Shown: positions 26,974-33,850 of the stretch, in pieces
How the letters are laid out: every line of letters begins with the position of its first letter
Numbering within the stretch: the first letter of the stretch is position 1
Source: Bacteroidaceae bacterium
GTDB taxonomy: Bacteria > Bacteroidota > Bacteroidia > Bacteroidales > Bacteroidaceae
Reading direction: 5' to 3'
Assembly: GCA_024688885.1 (NCBI GenBank)
Contig: JAILDV010000056.1
Location: 1 to 42,791 of the forward strand
DNA: 42,791 nucleotides
The notes under the pieces: model-generated
The model's database searches: none
Seen by the model: the letters and a program-made list of their open reading frames with translations, nothing else
What the model was told of the DNA's origin: nothing
Made by a program: the position numbers and the translations under genes

Positions 26974-27517
26974 ATCCTAATTGTTTTAATCGTTCTCGTA
27001 TTGTTTGCCGAGCCACATACAGGTTACTCTTCACCTGTTTGGCATCCAAGCCTGTTATCTCTTCCACTTCTGATGAGGAGAGCCCTTCCAGATGGCAGAG
27101 CGTGAACACCATCCGCTGCTTCTCCCCCAACCCTTCTGCCAGCATCCTCACTATCGACACCCACTCTTTGTTTTCCAACGCCCTGTGCGTATCAGTATCG
27201 GAAGCATACCGTCGGAACACCAACTCATCGTCTGGCATAGAAACCACTTGTTGCATGCGTTTCAACCTGTCCAAACACAGGCGTGTGGCAATCGTGTAAA
27301 TCCATGTGGTGAAGTTCTTTTGGGTGTCATACTCTCCCATTCGCTGCCACACACGGATGAAGGTTTCCTGTACCATATCCCTCGCCTCTTCCTCATCGCA
27401 CAGCAGTTTCAACGACAACGAAAACACCATCCGCTGATACGTCTGCACCACTCCACGAAAAGCAGCCTTCTCGCCTTGCTGGCACCTGACCACTATGTCT
27501 TCTGCTATCTGAATCAT
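26957..27517 (-). CDS. ECF-type RNA polymerase sigma factor
   Basis: The 186-residue sigma-70-family protein has region 2 at about 20-90 (CDEEEARDMVQETFIRVW, FTTWIYTIATRLCLDRLK) and region 4 at about 125-180 (EGLSSSEVEEITGLDAKQV, a helix-turn-helix). The open frame extends 16 codons upstream, but homologues begin at MIQIAEDIV, so 27517 is preferred. The next two genes overlap it and each other by 17 bp, so the three are translationally coupled. The sigma target genes are unknown; an autoregulated operon is likely. Confidence 0.92.
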   Translation of the reverse strand: MIQIAEDIVVRCQQGEKAAFRGVVQTYQRMVFSLSLKLLCDEEEARDMVQETFIRVWQRMGEYDTQKNFTTWIYTIATRLCLDRLKRMQQVVSMPDDELVFRRYASDTDTHRALENKEWVSIVRMLAEGLGEKQRMVFTLCHLEGLSSSEVEEITGLDAKQVKSNLYVARQTIRERLKQLGYDTNR

Positions 27518-27595
27518 TTGCTGTGTCTCTTTGCCTATTATACGATTGAAAATAGAAAAGGTCAAATGGAATATTGATTTTTTTCGTCAGGATAC

Positions 27596-27633
27596 AAAAA
27601 CAGGGAGAAAGCGTGTACCTTCTCCCTGTTTTT
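27596..27633. terminator. Strong hairpin terminator upstream of the sigma gene
   Basis: A perfect 14-bp stem (27596-27609 with 27620-27633) with A and T runs on both sides works in either direction. It insulates the sigma operon from the tRNA-Thr transcript. Confidence 0.85.
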
Positions 27634-27692
27634 CTCTTGTCGGCTTTCATTCCTTTTTTCATCCGAAAACAGTTTTCAATGAAAACGGAATA

Positions 27693-27717
27693 AAATTCTT
27701 GAGCCTCTTGTCGGATT
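27693..27717 (-). repeat. Second copy of the tRNA-Thr 3' end
   Basis: 25 bp here are identical to 27808-27832 and cover the last 16 bases of tRNA-Thr plus 9 bp of its downstream flank. The copies are in the same orientation and 115 bp apart. Such a displaced tRNA 3' fragment is typical of an attachment site left by an integrated element, although nothing mobile remains between the copies. Confidence 0.75.
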
Positions 27718-27726
27718 AAATATCCG

Positions 27727-27750
27727 AAAAACCTGCCGATGGCAGGCTTT
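27727..27750 (-). terminator. Terminator of the sRNA/tRNA-Thr transcript
   Basis: CCTGCC (27732-27737) pairs with GGCAGG (27741-27746) around a 3-nt loop. On the minus strand a T run follows (27731-27727). Confidence 0.65.
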
Positions 27751-27816
27751 CAAGGCTTTCATCTTTCGCTGTCAATTGAAAGTGAACTTTCATTGCCATC
27801 TCAGATGAAATTCTTG

Positions 27817-27890
27817 AGCCTCTTGTCGGATTCGAACCAACGACCCCGAGATTACAAATCACGTGCTCTGGCCAACTGAGCTAAAGAGGC
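27817..27890 (-). tRNA. tRNA-Thr (anticodon TGT)
   Basis: The 74-nt gene folds as a full cloverleaf: acceptor GCCTCTT with AAGAGGC, D-arm TAGCTCAGTTGG, anticodon loop TTTGTAA with TGT, T-loop TTCGAAT. The CCA end is not encoded. It begins 4 nt after the structured small RNA at 27895-27991 and probably shares its transcript. Confidence 0.95.
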
Positions 27891-27894
27891 GGGT

Positions 27895-27991
27895 GGGTAA
27901 GCTGACTACATCGCGCCGCTACAACCGAGTACCCTTGCTGCGGTCAAGCCCTGGGGGAATTCCAAGGGAGCTGGCCGTATAGGACTTACCC
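27895..27991 (-). ncRNA. Structured small RNA, possibly SRP (4.5S) RNA
   Basis: A 97-nt stretch is closed by a perfect 7-bp stem (GGGTAAG/CTTACCC). Inside, CTATA/TGTAG, GCC/GGC and CCCTTG/CAAGGG can extend it as a rod. It has a Bacteroidota promoter 23 bp upstream and is followed by tRNA-Thr. The 3' half resembles E. coli 4.5S RNA (GCAGC, AAGG, then GATGTAG), and ffh lies 0.8 kb away, which suggests ffs. Against this, the universal GGAA-tetraloop apical domain is not placed convincingly. Strand is inferred from the promoter. It contains no credible ORF. Confidence 0.5.
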
Positions 27992-28013
27992 ATGTTTTTT
28001 TGTTTAGCGGGTG

Positions 28014-28046
28014 CAAAGGTAGTACTTTTAATTGATAATTGACAAT
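28014..28046 (-). promoter_or_regulatory. Promoter of the small RNA/tRNA-Thr transcript
   Basis: Minus-strand ATTG (28046-28043) and TACCTTTG (28021-28014) are 21 bp apart. The ATTG lies inside a heptamer array. Confidence 0.65.
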
Positions 28047-28160
28047 TGATAATTAAGATTTTTTCTGTTTCAAGCGATTTTTTTTGTTTTTCGTATCTGA
28101 TTCACACTTTTCTCCGTTTCGGAAGTCAATTATCAATTGTCAATTATCAATTATCAATTT
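28030..28160. repeat. Inverted pair of heptamer arrays between tRNA-Thr and the DedA gene
   Basis: Left array: AATTGAT, AATTGAC, AATTGAT, AATTAAG (28030-28057). Right array: TCAATTA, TCAATTG, TCAATTA, TCAATTA, TCAATTT (28126-28160). They are reverse complements of each other around a 68-nt loop. The gap lies between divergent transcripts, so both -33 regions fall in or next to the arrays. Confidence 0.85.
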
Positions 28161-28167
28161 TTTTTCG

Positions 28168-28175
28168 TACCTTTG
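28168..28175 (+). promoter_or_regulatory. Promoter -7 box close to the DedA start codon
   Basis: TACCTTTG followed by CA ends only 8 bp before the ATG at 28184. The usual start point would fall at or just before the ATG, implying a leaderless or nearly leaderless mRNA. No good -33 box is seen. Confidence 0.5.
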
Positions 28176-28183
28176 CACCCATT

Positions 28184-28819
28184 ATGGAAGAAATCATCCT
28201 CAATCTCACAAACGGAGCACTCGACAACTTGAACTATGGATGGGTCATTCTGTTTATGGCCATAGAAAGTTCATTCATTCCTTTCCCATCTGAAGTGGTG
28301 ATGATACCTGCAGCATACATGGCAGCAGAAACAGGCGAAATGACATACCCAATGATCATCCTGTGCGGCACACTTGGCGCCTTGATTGGTGCGTTAGTGA
28401 ATTATGGACTCGCCTACTCTTTGGGCCGTCCGATTGTATATGCATTTGCCAACAGCAGGTTCGGACACATGTGCCTGATTGATGCAACAAAGGTGGAGAA
28501 GGCTGAGGCGTACTTTGACAAGCGGGGTGCCATCTCCACGCTGATTGGCAGAATGATTCCTGCCATCCGTCAGCTCATCAGCATCCCTGCAGGTCTGGCA
28601 AAGATGAACCTGTTGTCGTTCTGCCTCTACACCTGTCTGGGTGCAGGTCTTTGGAACAGCATCCTCGTAGGTATTGGTGCGGCTTTCCATTCGACCATGC
28701 CGAAGCAAGAACTCATCGACATCATCGCCCACTACTCACACATCATTGGCATCGCTGCCATCGTGATTGTGCTGGCAATTATTGCCTATTTAATATATAA
28801 AGGAATAAAGAAACCATAA
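28184..28819 (+). CDS. DedA-family membrane protein
   Basis: The 211-residue inner-membrane protein belongs to the DedA/VTT group, whose members include undecaprenyl phosphate and phospholipid flippases. Typical motifs are FIPFPSEVVMIPAAY (about 28-42), GALVNYGLAYSLGR, and FIGRMIPAIRQLISIPAG-like ISTLIGRMIPAIRQ (about 108-121). Four to five hydrophobic segments are visible. The open frame reaches back to 28046 through the heptamer array, but the promoter and homology support ATG 28184. ffh follows after 3 bp. Confidence 0.88.
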   Translation: MEEIILNLTNGALDNLNYGWVILFMAIESSFIPFPSEVVMIPAAYMAAETGEMTYPMIILCGTLGALIGALVNYGLAYSLGRPIVYAFANSRFGHMCLIDATKVEKAEAYFDKRGAISTLIGRMIPAIRQLISIPAGLAKMNLLSFCLYTCLGAGLWNSILVGIGAAFHSTMPKQELIDIIAHYSHIIGIAAIVIVLAIIAYLIYKGIKKP

Positions 28820-28822
28820 GAT

Positions 28823-30157
28823 ATGTTTGAAAATTTGAGCGAGAGACTGGAACGGTCTTTCAAGATACTGAAGGGTGAAGGCAAAATCACCGAAATAAAT
28901 GTAGCGGAAACGCTGAAAGATGTGCGTAAGGCACTCTTGGAGGCAGACGTAAACTACAAGGTTGCCAAGACCTTTACCGATACGGTGAAGCAGAAAGCAT
29001 TGGGTCAGAATGTGCTGACTGCCGTGAAGCCTGGTCAGATGATGGTCAAGATTGTGCACGACGAGTTGGCTGAACTGATGGGTGGTCAAGCCACCGACCT
29101 GAACTTGACGGGACATCCTACAATCATATTGATGGCAGGTTTGAATGGTGCCGGTAAGACGACCATGTCGGGTAAGCTGGCGCTACGTCTGAAGACTCAA
29201 AATCACAAGAAGCCACTCTTGGCTGCCTGCGACACATTCCGTCCTGCAGCCATGGAGCAGTTGCGCGTGCTGGCTGAGCAGGTGGAAGTGCCTTGCTATC
29301 TGGAGGAAGGTGCCACCGACCCCATCGCTGTGGCAAAGAATGCCATTCAGGAGGCTAAGGCGAAGGGCTATGATGTAGTGATTGTCGATACTGCCGGTCG
29401 TCAATCCATTGATGAGGAACTGATGCAGCAGATTGAGCAGATTAAGGCTGCTGTCAATCCGAATGAGACCCTGCTCGTGGTGGATGCCATGACTGGTCAA
29501 GACGCTGTCAACACAGCCAAGATGTTCAACGAAAGATTGGAGATTGACGGTGTCATCCTCACCAAACTGGACGGTGACACCCGTGGTGGTGCTGCCCTCT
29601 CCATCCGGACAGTGGTGGACAAGCCCATCAAGTTTGTGGGTACGGGCGAAAAGATGGAGGCGCTCGATGTGTTCCATCCCGAACGTATGGCAGACCGCAT
29701 CCTCGGCATGGGCGACATCGTGTCGTTCGTGGAACGTGCCCAGCAGCAGTTCGACGAGGAGGAAGCAAAGCGTTTGGAGAAGAAGATTGCGAAGAACAAA
29801 TTCGACTATAACGATTTCCTTGGACAAATTGGTCAAATCAAGAAGATGGGTAACATCAAGGATTTGGCTTCGATGATTCCAGGTGTGGGTAAGGCACTGA
29901 AAGATGTGGACATCGACGACAATGCGTTCAAGTCTGTTGAAGCCATGATTGGTTCGATGACTCCTTATGAGAGAGAACACCCTGAATGCATCAACATGTC
30001 GCGCAAACAACGTATTGCAAAGGGTGCTGGTGTCTCCATTGACGAGGTGAACCGCATCACGAAGCAGTTCGAGCAGATGCGCAAGATGATGCGTCAGATG
30101 ACCAGCCCCAAGATGGCTCAAGCGATGGCGCAGATGCAACGAATGAGAAAATTCTAA
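28823..30157 (+). CDS. ffh: Signal recognition particle protein Ffh
   Basis: The 444-residue GTPase binds signal sequences and SRP RNA to target membrane proteins. The N domain is at about 1-85. The G domain has GLNGAGKTT (about 106-114), DTAGRQ and [10 protein letters not shown]. The M domain (about 300-444) ends in a Met-rich segment ([17 protein letters not shown]). It starts 3 bp after the DedA gene and precedes folD by 23 bp, so the three genes probably form one transcript. Confidence 0.97.
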   Translation: MFENLSERLERSFKILKGEGKITEINVAETLKDVRKALLEADVNYKVAKTFTDTVKQKALGQNVLTAVKPGQMMVKIVHDELAELMGGQATDLNLTGHPTIILMAGLNGAGKTTMSGKLALRLKTQNHKKPLLAACDTFRPAAMEQLRVLAEQVEVPCYLEEGATDPIAVAKNAIQEAKAKGYDVVIVDTAGRQSIDEELMQQIEQIKAAVNPNETLLVVDAMTGQDAVNTAKMFNERLEIDGVILTKLDGDTRGGAALSIRTVVDKPIKFVGTGEKMEALDVFHPERMADRILGMGDIVSFVERAQQQFDEEEAKRLEKKIAKNKFDYNDFLGQIGQIKKMGNIKDLASMIPGVGKALKDVDIDDNAFKSVEAMIGSMTPYEREHPECINMSRKQRIAKGAGVSIDEVNRITKQFEQMRKMMRQMTSPKMAQAMAQMQRMRKF

Positions 30158-30180
30158 CACATTATATTCTACAAAACAAC

Positions 30181-31059
30181 ATGCAACTGATAGACGGAAA
30201 AGCAACAGCGGCAGCCATCAAGGCTGAAATCGCGGAAGAAGTGAAAAGGATTGTGGATGCAGGAGGTAAGCGTCCTCATCTTGCCGCCATACTTGTCGGA
30301 CACGACGGAGGCAGTGAGACCTACGTAAAGAACAAGGTGCTGGCATGTGAAGCTTGCGGCTTCACCTCCACCCTGCTTCGCTTTGAAGACGACATCACTG
30401 AAGAGTTCCTTCTCCAGCAGGTGGAAAAACTCAACAAGGATGCCGATGTGGACGGTTTTATTGTGCAGCTCCCACTTCCGAAGCACATCTCCGAGCAGAA
30501 AATCATCGAAGCTATTGACTACCGCAAGGACGTGGATGGTTTCCATCCCATCAACGTGGGACGTATGGCTATCGGACTTCCCTGCTACATCTCCGCCACC
30601 CCACTGGGCATTGTCACCTTGCTGAAACGCTACAACATCGAGACCAGCGGAAAGAAATGCGTCATCCTCGGACGTTCCAACATCGTTGGCAAACCCATGG
30701 CGCAACTGATGATGCAGAAGCAGTATGGAGACGCCACCGTCACTGTTTGCCACAGCCGTTCGAAGACGCTGAAAGAAGAATGCCGTCAAGCTGACATCAT
30801 CATCGCAGCCATTGGCAAGCCTAACTTCGTGACAGAAGACATGGTGAAGGAAGGTGCTGTCATTGTTGATGTGGGCACCACTCGTGTTCCAGATGCCACT
30901 CGCAAATCTGGTTTCCGTCTCAATGGTGACGTTGATTTTGAGCACGTCGCTCCCAAGTGTTCCTTCATCACACCCGTACCTGGCGGCGTAGGTCCCATGA
31001 CCATCTGTTCCCTGATGAAGAACACCCTCAGCGCTGGTCGCAAAGAATTCTACAAATAG
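30181..31059 (+). CDS. folD: Methylenetetrahydrofolate dehydrogenase/cyclohydrolase
   Basis: The 292-residue bifunctional enzyme interconverts methylene-, methenyl- and formyl-tetrahydrofolate. The catalytic Tyr and Lys lie in [12 protein letters not shown] (about 42-53). Other motifs are [21 protein letters not shown], the dinucleotide-binding [11 protein letters not shown] (about 162-172) and [11 protein letters not shown] near the C terminus. It lies in the DedA-ffh-folD unit and is followed by a large terminator. Confidence 0.97.
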   Translation: MQLIDGKATAAAIKAEIAEEVKRIVDAGGKRPHLAAILVGHDGGSETYVKNKVLACEACGFTSTLLRFEDDITEEFLLQQVEKLNKDADVDGFIVQLPLPKHISEQKIIEAIDYRKDVDGFHPINVGRMAIGLPCYISATPLGIVTLLKRYNIETSGKKCVILGRSNIVGKPMAQLMMQKQYGDATVTVCHSRSKTLKEECRQADIIIAAIGKPNFVTEDMVKEGAVIVDVGTTRVPDATRKSGFRLNGDVDFEHVAPKCSFITPVPGGVGPMTICSLMKNTLSAGRKEFYK

Positions 31060-31103
31060 GCTTTTTGCCTGCTTGCAGGAGTTCCACAAGGACATAAATA
31101 CAG

Positions 31104-31151
31104 AAAAAAACGAGGAAAAGTGAGGTTAACCCTCAATTTTCTTCGTTTTTT
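31104..31151 (+). terminator. Terminator after folD
   Basis: A long hairpin (about 31104-31125 with 31131-31151) has a 5-bp GC-rich tip and A/T-rich lower stem with two mismatches, ending in a T run. Confidence 0.8.
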
Positions 31152-31153
31152 AT

Positions 31154-31184
31154 TTTGTCATTCCCGAAAAACTTCCTACCTTTG
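31154..31184 (+). promoter_or_regulatory. Promoter of tRNA-His
   Basis: TTTG at 31154-31157, a 19-bp spacer and TACCTTTG at 31177-31184 match the consensus exactly; the tRNA begins 29 bp later. Confidence 0.8.
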
Positions 31185-31212
31185 CACTCGCAAAAGGGAA
31201 ATGACCCTACAT

Positions 31213-31287
31213 GGTGGATGTAGTTCAGTTGGTTAGAGCGTCAGATTGTGGTTCTGAATGTCGTGGGTTCGAGTCCCACCCTCCACC
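31213..31287 (+). tRNA. tRNA-His (anticodon GTG)
   Basis: The 75-nt gene includes the extra G-1 (31213) opposite discriminator C73 (31287), the identity mark of tRNA-His. The anticodon loop is TTGTGGT and the T-loop TTCGAGT. One T-C mismatch lies in the acceptor stem. CCA is not encoded. Confidence 0.95.
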
Positions 31288-31291
31288 CTCC

Positions 31292-31329
31292 AAAAATCCT
31301 TGAAAGCCAAATGGTTTTCAAGGATTTTT
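31292..31329. terminator. Terminator after tRNA-His
   Basis: AAAAATCCTTGAAA (31292-31305) pairs with TTTCAAGGATTTTT (31316-31329), with a smaller CCA/TGG pairing in the loop. It also ends the convergent metallo-beta-lactamase-fold gene. Confidence 0.9.
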
Positions 31330-31338
31330 CTTTTCTTA

Positions 31339-32181
31339 TTATTTCATTCCTGACTGACTACTGAAGTTGATACGCACACCCTTGTCGTCAACCATCATGT
31401 CCATTCCTCCGTTATTACCGTTGCTGAGAGTCGGCTTGCGTTCACCGTCCAGTATTTCGCGGCACATGTTCTTGATGTCGGTGACCCGCTGGAGCGTTTC
31501 CAGATTGTCACCACTGTAATGACCAGGAAAGAGGAAATGGATGTCATTCTTCTTCATATAGCGCTCAATCCTCTCAGCTGTGTACATCTCAGTCGAAAGG
31601 TTGGTGAACACCAGCAAATTAGTCGAGCCGAAAGCATCACCACTGAATCCATAATGTTTTGACTTATCAAAAAAAGTTGTGCTTCCAGCTGTATGACCAG
31701 GGGTAAAGATGACCTCTATCTCACGTCCGCCAAGGTTGATCACCTCGCCATCGTTCAGATACTTGATTTGTCCCTTGTAATTGCGCATGTTATTCGGAAC
31801 GATAGGCATGTCACCTGCATTCAGATAAACCTCTGGGAAAGGCCCAACCCCACCCACATGATCACCATGGGCATGGGTTAACACCATGATGACAGGCTTG
31901 GAAGTGATCTTTGCAACTATCTTGTCCAGTTCAGGTATGCGTGTCCCGGCATCAATCAGAAGCGCACGTTCATCACCCTCAACGAGGTAGAGTGACTCAT
32001 TATAAACTCTATGTCCGTTTCCTATCCATGTATGCTCGTCAAGTTGGCGGAACACCACCTCGTCATCTTGATGAACCACTTTGCCACGAAGGTCACGACT
32101 ATTAATCTCAGTTCCCTGTGCCCCAGCCATGTAGGGCATCATGCAAAACAGATAGGTTACAAATAAAATGTCAAGTTTCAT
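31339..32181 (-). CDS. Secreted metallo-beta-lactamase-fold hydrolase
   Basis: The 280-residue protein has a signal peptide (about 1-21, ending MAGAQ). The zinc-binding motif THAHGDH (about 101-107) is followed by FTPGHTAGST (third-ligand His), SGDAFGS (bridging Asp) and FPGHYSGD (last His). This is a dinuclear metal hydrolase fold of the glyoxalase II/lactonase/lactamase type. The final 30 residues are Gly/Asn-rich and probably flexible. The substrate is unknown; lactamase activity should not be assumed. It has its own promoter. Confidence 0.88.
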   Translation of the reverse strand: MKLDILFVTYLFCMMPYMAGAQGTEINSRDLRGKVVHQDDEVVFRQLDEHTWIGNGHRVYNESLYLVEGDERALLIDAGTRIPELDKIVAKITSKPVIMVLTHAHGDHVGGVGPFPEVYLNAGDMPIVPNNMRNYKGQIKYLNDGEVINLGGREIEVIFTPGHTAGSTTFFDKSKHYGFSGDAFGSTNLLVFTNLSTEMYTAERIERYMKKNDIHFLFPGHYSGDNLETLQRVTDIKNMCREILDGERKPTLSNGNNGGMDMMVDDKGVRINFSSQSGMK

Positions 32182-32224
32182 GTTTCTAAATGTTTGTGAT
32201 TAACTTCTTTCGTCATTTTGTGCG

Positions 32225-32256
32225 CAAAAATAGTGATTTTTCTTTGTTATTACAAA
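32225..32256 (-). promoter_or_regulatory. Promoter of the metallo-beta-lactamase-fold gene
   Basis: Minus-strand TTTG (32256-32253), a 20-bp spacer and TATTTTTG (32232-32225) fit the consensus. Confidence 0.7.
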
Positions 32257-32634
32257 AAATCATTGTAAAACATACGAGGAAGCACATCCAAGTTAAAATA
32301 GACGTGCTTTTTGTATTTCACAGATGCTTCTAACTCTTCTTCGCAAACATTTATGATGCTACTGCGTAAGCAATTAGAAGGCTTGCCCACACCAAATATA
32401 ATTTGAAACTTTGAATTTAAAATTTGAAAGTTTCAAATTTATTTTTGAAAGTTTCAAAATTTTTTTTGCAACTTTCAAAATAAAACGCGATACGGCAACA
32501 CGACAAATTGGATACGTAAGAGTCACGAAAATGGCTGTAGAAGACACACGGCCATACGAATATAATACTGACACCCGTAAAGCTCACAAGTTTTACGGGT
32601 GTCTATTTATAACTCACACGCCTCTGTCACACGT
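32257..32634. other. Non-coding gap with AT-rich repeats and two hairpins
   Basis: No convincing gene is present. A hairpin of AAGCAC/GTGCTT type lies at about 32280-32315. An AT-rich repeat occupies 32400-32486 (separate entry). A perfect 12-bp hairpin at 32570-32603 lies just beyond the stop of the convergent minus gene and may be its terminator, although its tail is only moderately T-rich. The stretch 32487-32569 shows nothing recognisable. Confidence 0.55.
32400..32486. repeat. AT-rich heptad array with internal palindromes
   Basis: The sequence can be cut into 7-mers from 32400 (AATTTGA, AACTTTG, AATTTAA, AATTTGA, AAGTTTC and so on). TTTGAAAGTTTCAAA-type palindromes occur twice. No gene boundary explains it. 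Confidence 0.6.
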
Positions 32635-33411
32635 TCACTTCTTCCTCGCTGGTGCAGGTGTATTAACAACGTTGTATTCGTACAAGCTATCGTTATAATC
32701 CACCACGAAAAGCTTCTCAACGTTGCCTTTCTTCTGGAGCTCCATATACTCCACTTTGTACACCATTGGAATCTTGCTGTACTGCTTGCCGGTTTTCTTG
32801 TCAAGCATGAAGAGGAACTTCTTCTCGCTTGTGAAGCCATAGGAACAGAAGACATATTTATCGTCGAGGATGAAGATATCGTTGCTCACCAGATAGTCAG
32901 TTTCCCACACGATGCGCTTGTCCTTAATGCTGTAGCTGTACAGTTTACTACCCTTTCCATCAATTTGCTCCGCATAACTGGGGCATGCCATATTGAAGAG
33001 GATGCACTGGTTATCGCTGTCCCAACGCACATCCTGCACCTCGCAGTAGTGGTTGTCTGTCACATAGCCAAGATTCACGGTCTCCACGGGCTGCTTGTCG
33101 TGATTGTAGAGCACCACCACAAAGTCATACTCGTCGGCACTTGTGGGGAGTCGATAGAAGGCAAGCCATCCCATGTCGATGGGTTCTGCTATGAAGAGTT
33201 CCTTGTCTTCCACAGCTGACACCTTAGGCAGATCTTCACATTGCACATCCTCACGCAGACGATACATGAAACCGTTAGGTTTGTTCTTGGAAGAAAGCAT
33301 CGACTTGTCCCAATTCGTTCCATACCCCTTAAATGCGACCAATCGCTGGGCATTCATCGTGGAGCATGCCACCAATGCCATCAGGCAGAGAATCATTTTT
33401 TTCATTGTCAT
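32635..33411 (-). CDS. Secreted protein of unknown function, possible beta-propeller-like
   Basis: The protein is 258 residues from ATG 33411 (ATG 33405 gives MKKMILCL directly). A signal peptide ends near STMNAQ. The mature part is rich in beta strands with recurring aspartate-aromatic patterns (VVVLYNHDKQPVETV, LYSYSIKDKRIVWETDY, FLFMLDKKTGKQYSKI, LFVVDYNDSLYEYNV), as in propeller or WD-like folds. I recognise no named family. The frame is open 12 more codons upstream, but those lie before a normal signal peptide. A -7-like TACATTTG is at 33457-33450 on the minus strand. Confidence 0.75.
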   Translation of the reverse strand: MTMKKMILCLMALVACSTMNAQRLVAFKGYGTNWDKSMLSSKNKPNGFMYRLREDVQCEDLPKVSAVEDKELFIAEPIDMGWLAFYRLPTSADEYDFVVVLYNHDKQPVETVNLGYVTDNHYCEVQDVRWDSDNQCILFNMACPSYAEQIDGKGSKLYSYSIKDKRIVWETDYLVSNDIFILDDKYVFCSYGFTSEKKFLFMLDKKTGKQYSKIPMVYKVEYMELQKKGNVEKLFVVDYNDSLYEYNVVNTPAPARKK

Positions 33412-33590
33412 ACTATTTTTAATGGTTAGGTTATTTATCAAACACAAGGCAAATGTAAGGATTTTAGTTGAGAGAACGGCACAGTTCCAACTATTTTTAT
33501 AAGAAAAATGAGTTTTTATTGGTAAGACAGGGGTATAAATCAGTTTCTATGGCAAAATTAAGAAAAATAGTAATTTTTTTATGAAATTGT

Positions 33591-33621
33591 TTTGTGATTT
33601 CAAAGAAAAGCATTTACTTTG
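33591..33621 (+). promoter_or_regulatory. Promoter of the trp operon
   Basis: TTTG at 33591-33594, a 19-bp spacer and TTACTTTG at 33614-33621 (one mismatch in the TA pair). The start point near 33628 gives a leader that begins 20 nt before the leader peptide. Confidence 0.65.
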
Positions 33622-33647
33622 CACTCGAATTACAAATTCAAAAGAAC

Positions 33648-33707
33648 ATGACACATACGTTTAACGCATATTGGTGGTGGCGTAACTTGGGATTCAAAAA
33701 ATCGTAA
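33648..33707 (+). CDS. trpL: trp leader peptide with three tandem Trp codons
   Basis: This 19-residue ORF (MTHTFNAYWWWRNLGFKKS) has TGG-TGG-TGG at 33672-33680. It lies between the trp promoter and the attenuator. It senses charged tRNA-Trp: ribosome stalling at the Trp codons should decide which leader hairpin forms. The arrangement corresponds to the Bacteroidota trp leader motif known as Bacteroid-trp. Confidence 0.85.
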   Translation: MTHTFNAYWWWRNLGFKKS

Positions 33708-33790
33708 GTCCAATGGTCACGCCCCTATGCAAAGACAAACATAAAGCATAGTACAAAAGAGCCTGTCGTACTTACGATAGGCTCTTTTCT
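33702..33790 (+). promoter_or_regulatory. trp attenuator: terminator and competing antiterminator
   Basis: The terminator stem pairs 33755-33764 with 33779-33788, extended by a G-T pair and TCG/CGA, and ends in a T run. The antiterminator pairs TCGTAAGT (33702-33709, which contains the leader stop codon) with ACTTACGA (33770-33777), a perfect 8-bp match that breaks the terminator. An intermediate hairpin CTATGC/GCATAG lies at 33725-33751. A ribosome that reads to the stop codon would cover 33702-33709 and permit termination; stalling at Trp codons would free it. Confidence 0.85.
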
Positions 33791-33850
33791 TTTGAAACAG
33801 CTCAATCACAAAATAAACAGCAAATCGTAAATCATAAAAATATAAAGTAT

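Noticed and set aside
27895-28000. Small RNA on the plus strand ending at the T run near 27995
   Set aside because: A plus-strand promoter would have to lie inside tRNA-Thr; the minus strand has a well-placed promoter.
32411-32698. Plus-strand ORF of 95 codons in the gap before 32635
   Set aside because: Its first part is the AT-rich heptad array and its end overlaps the minus gene; no family features.
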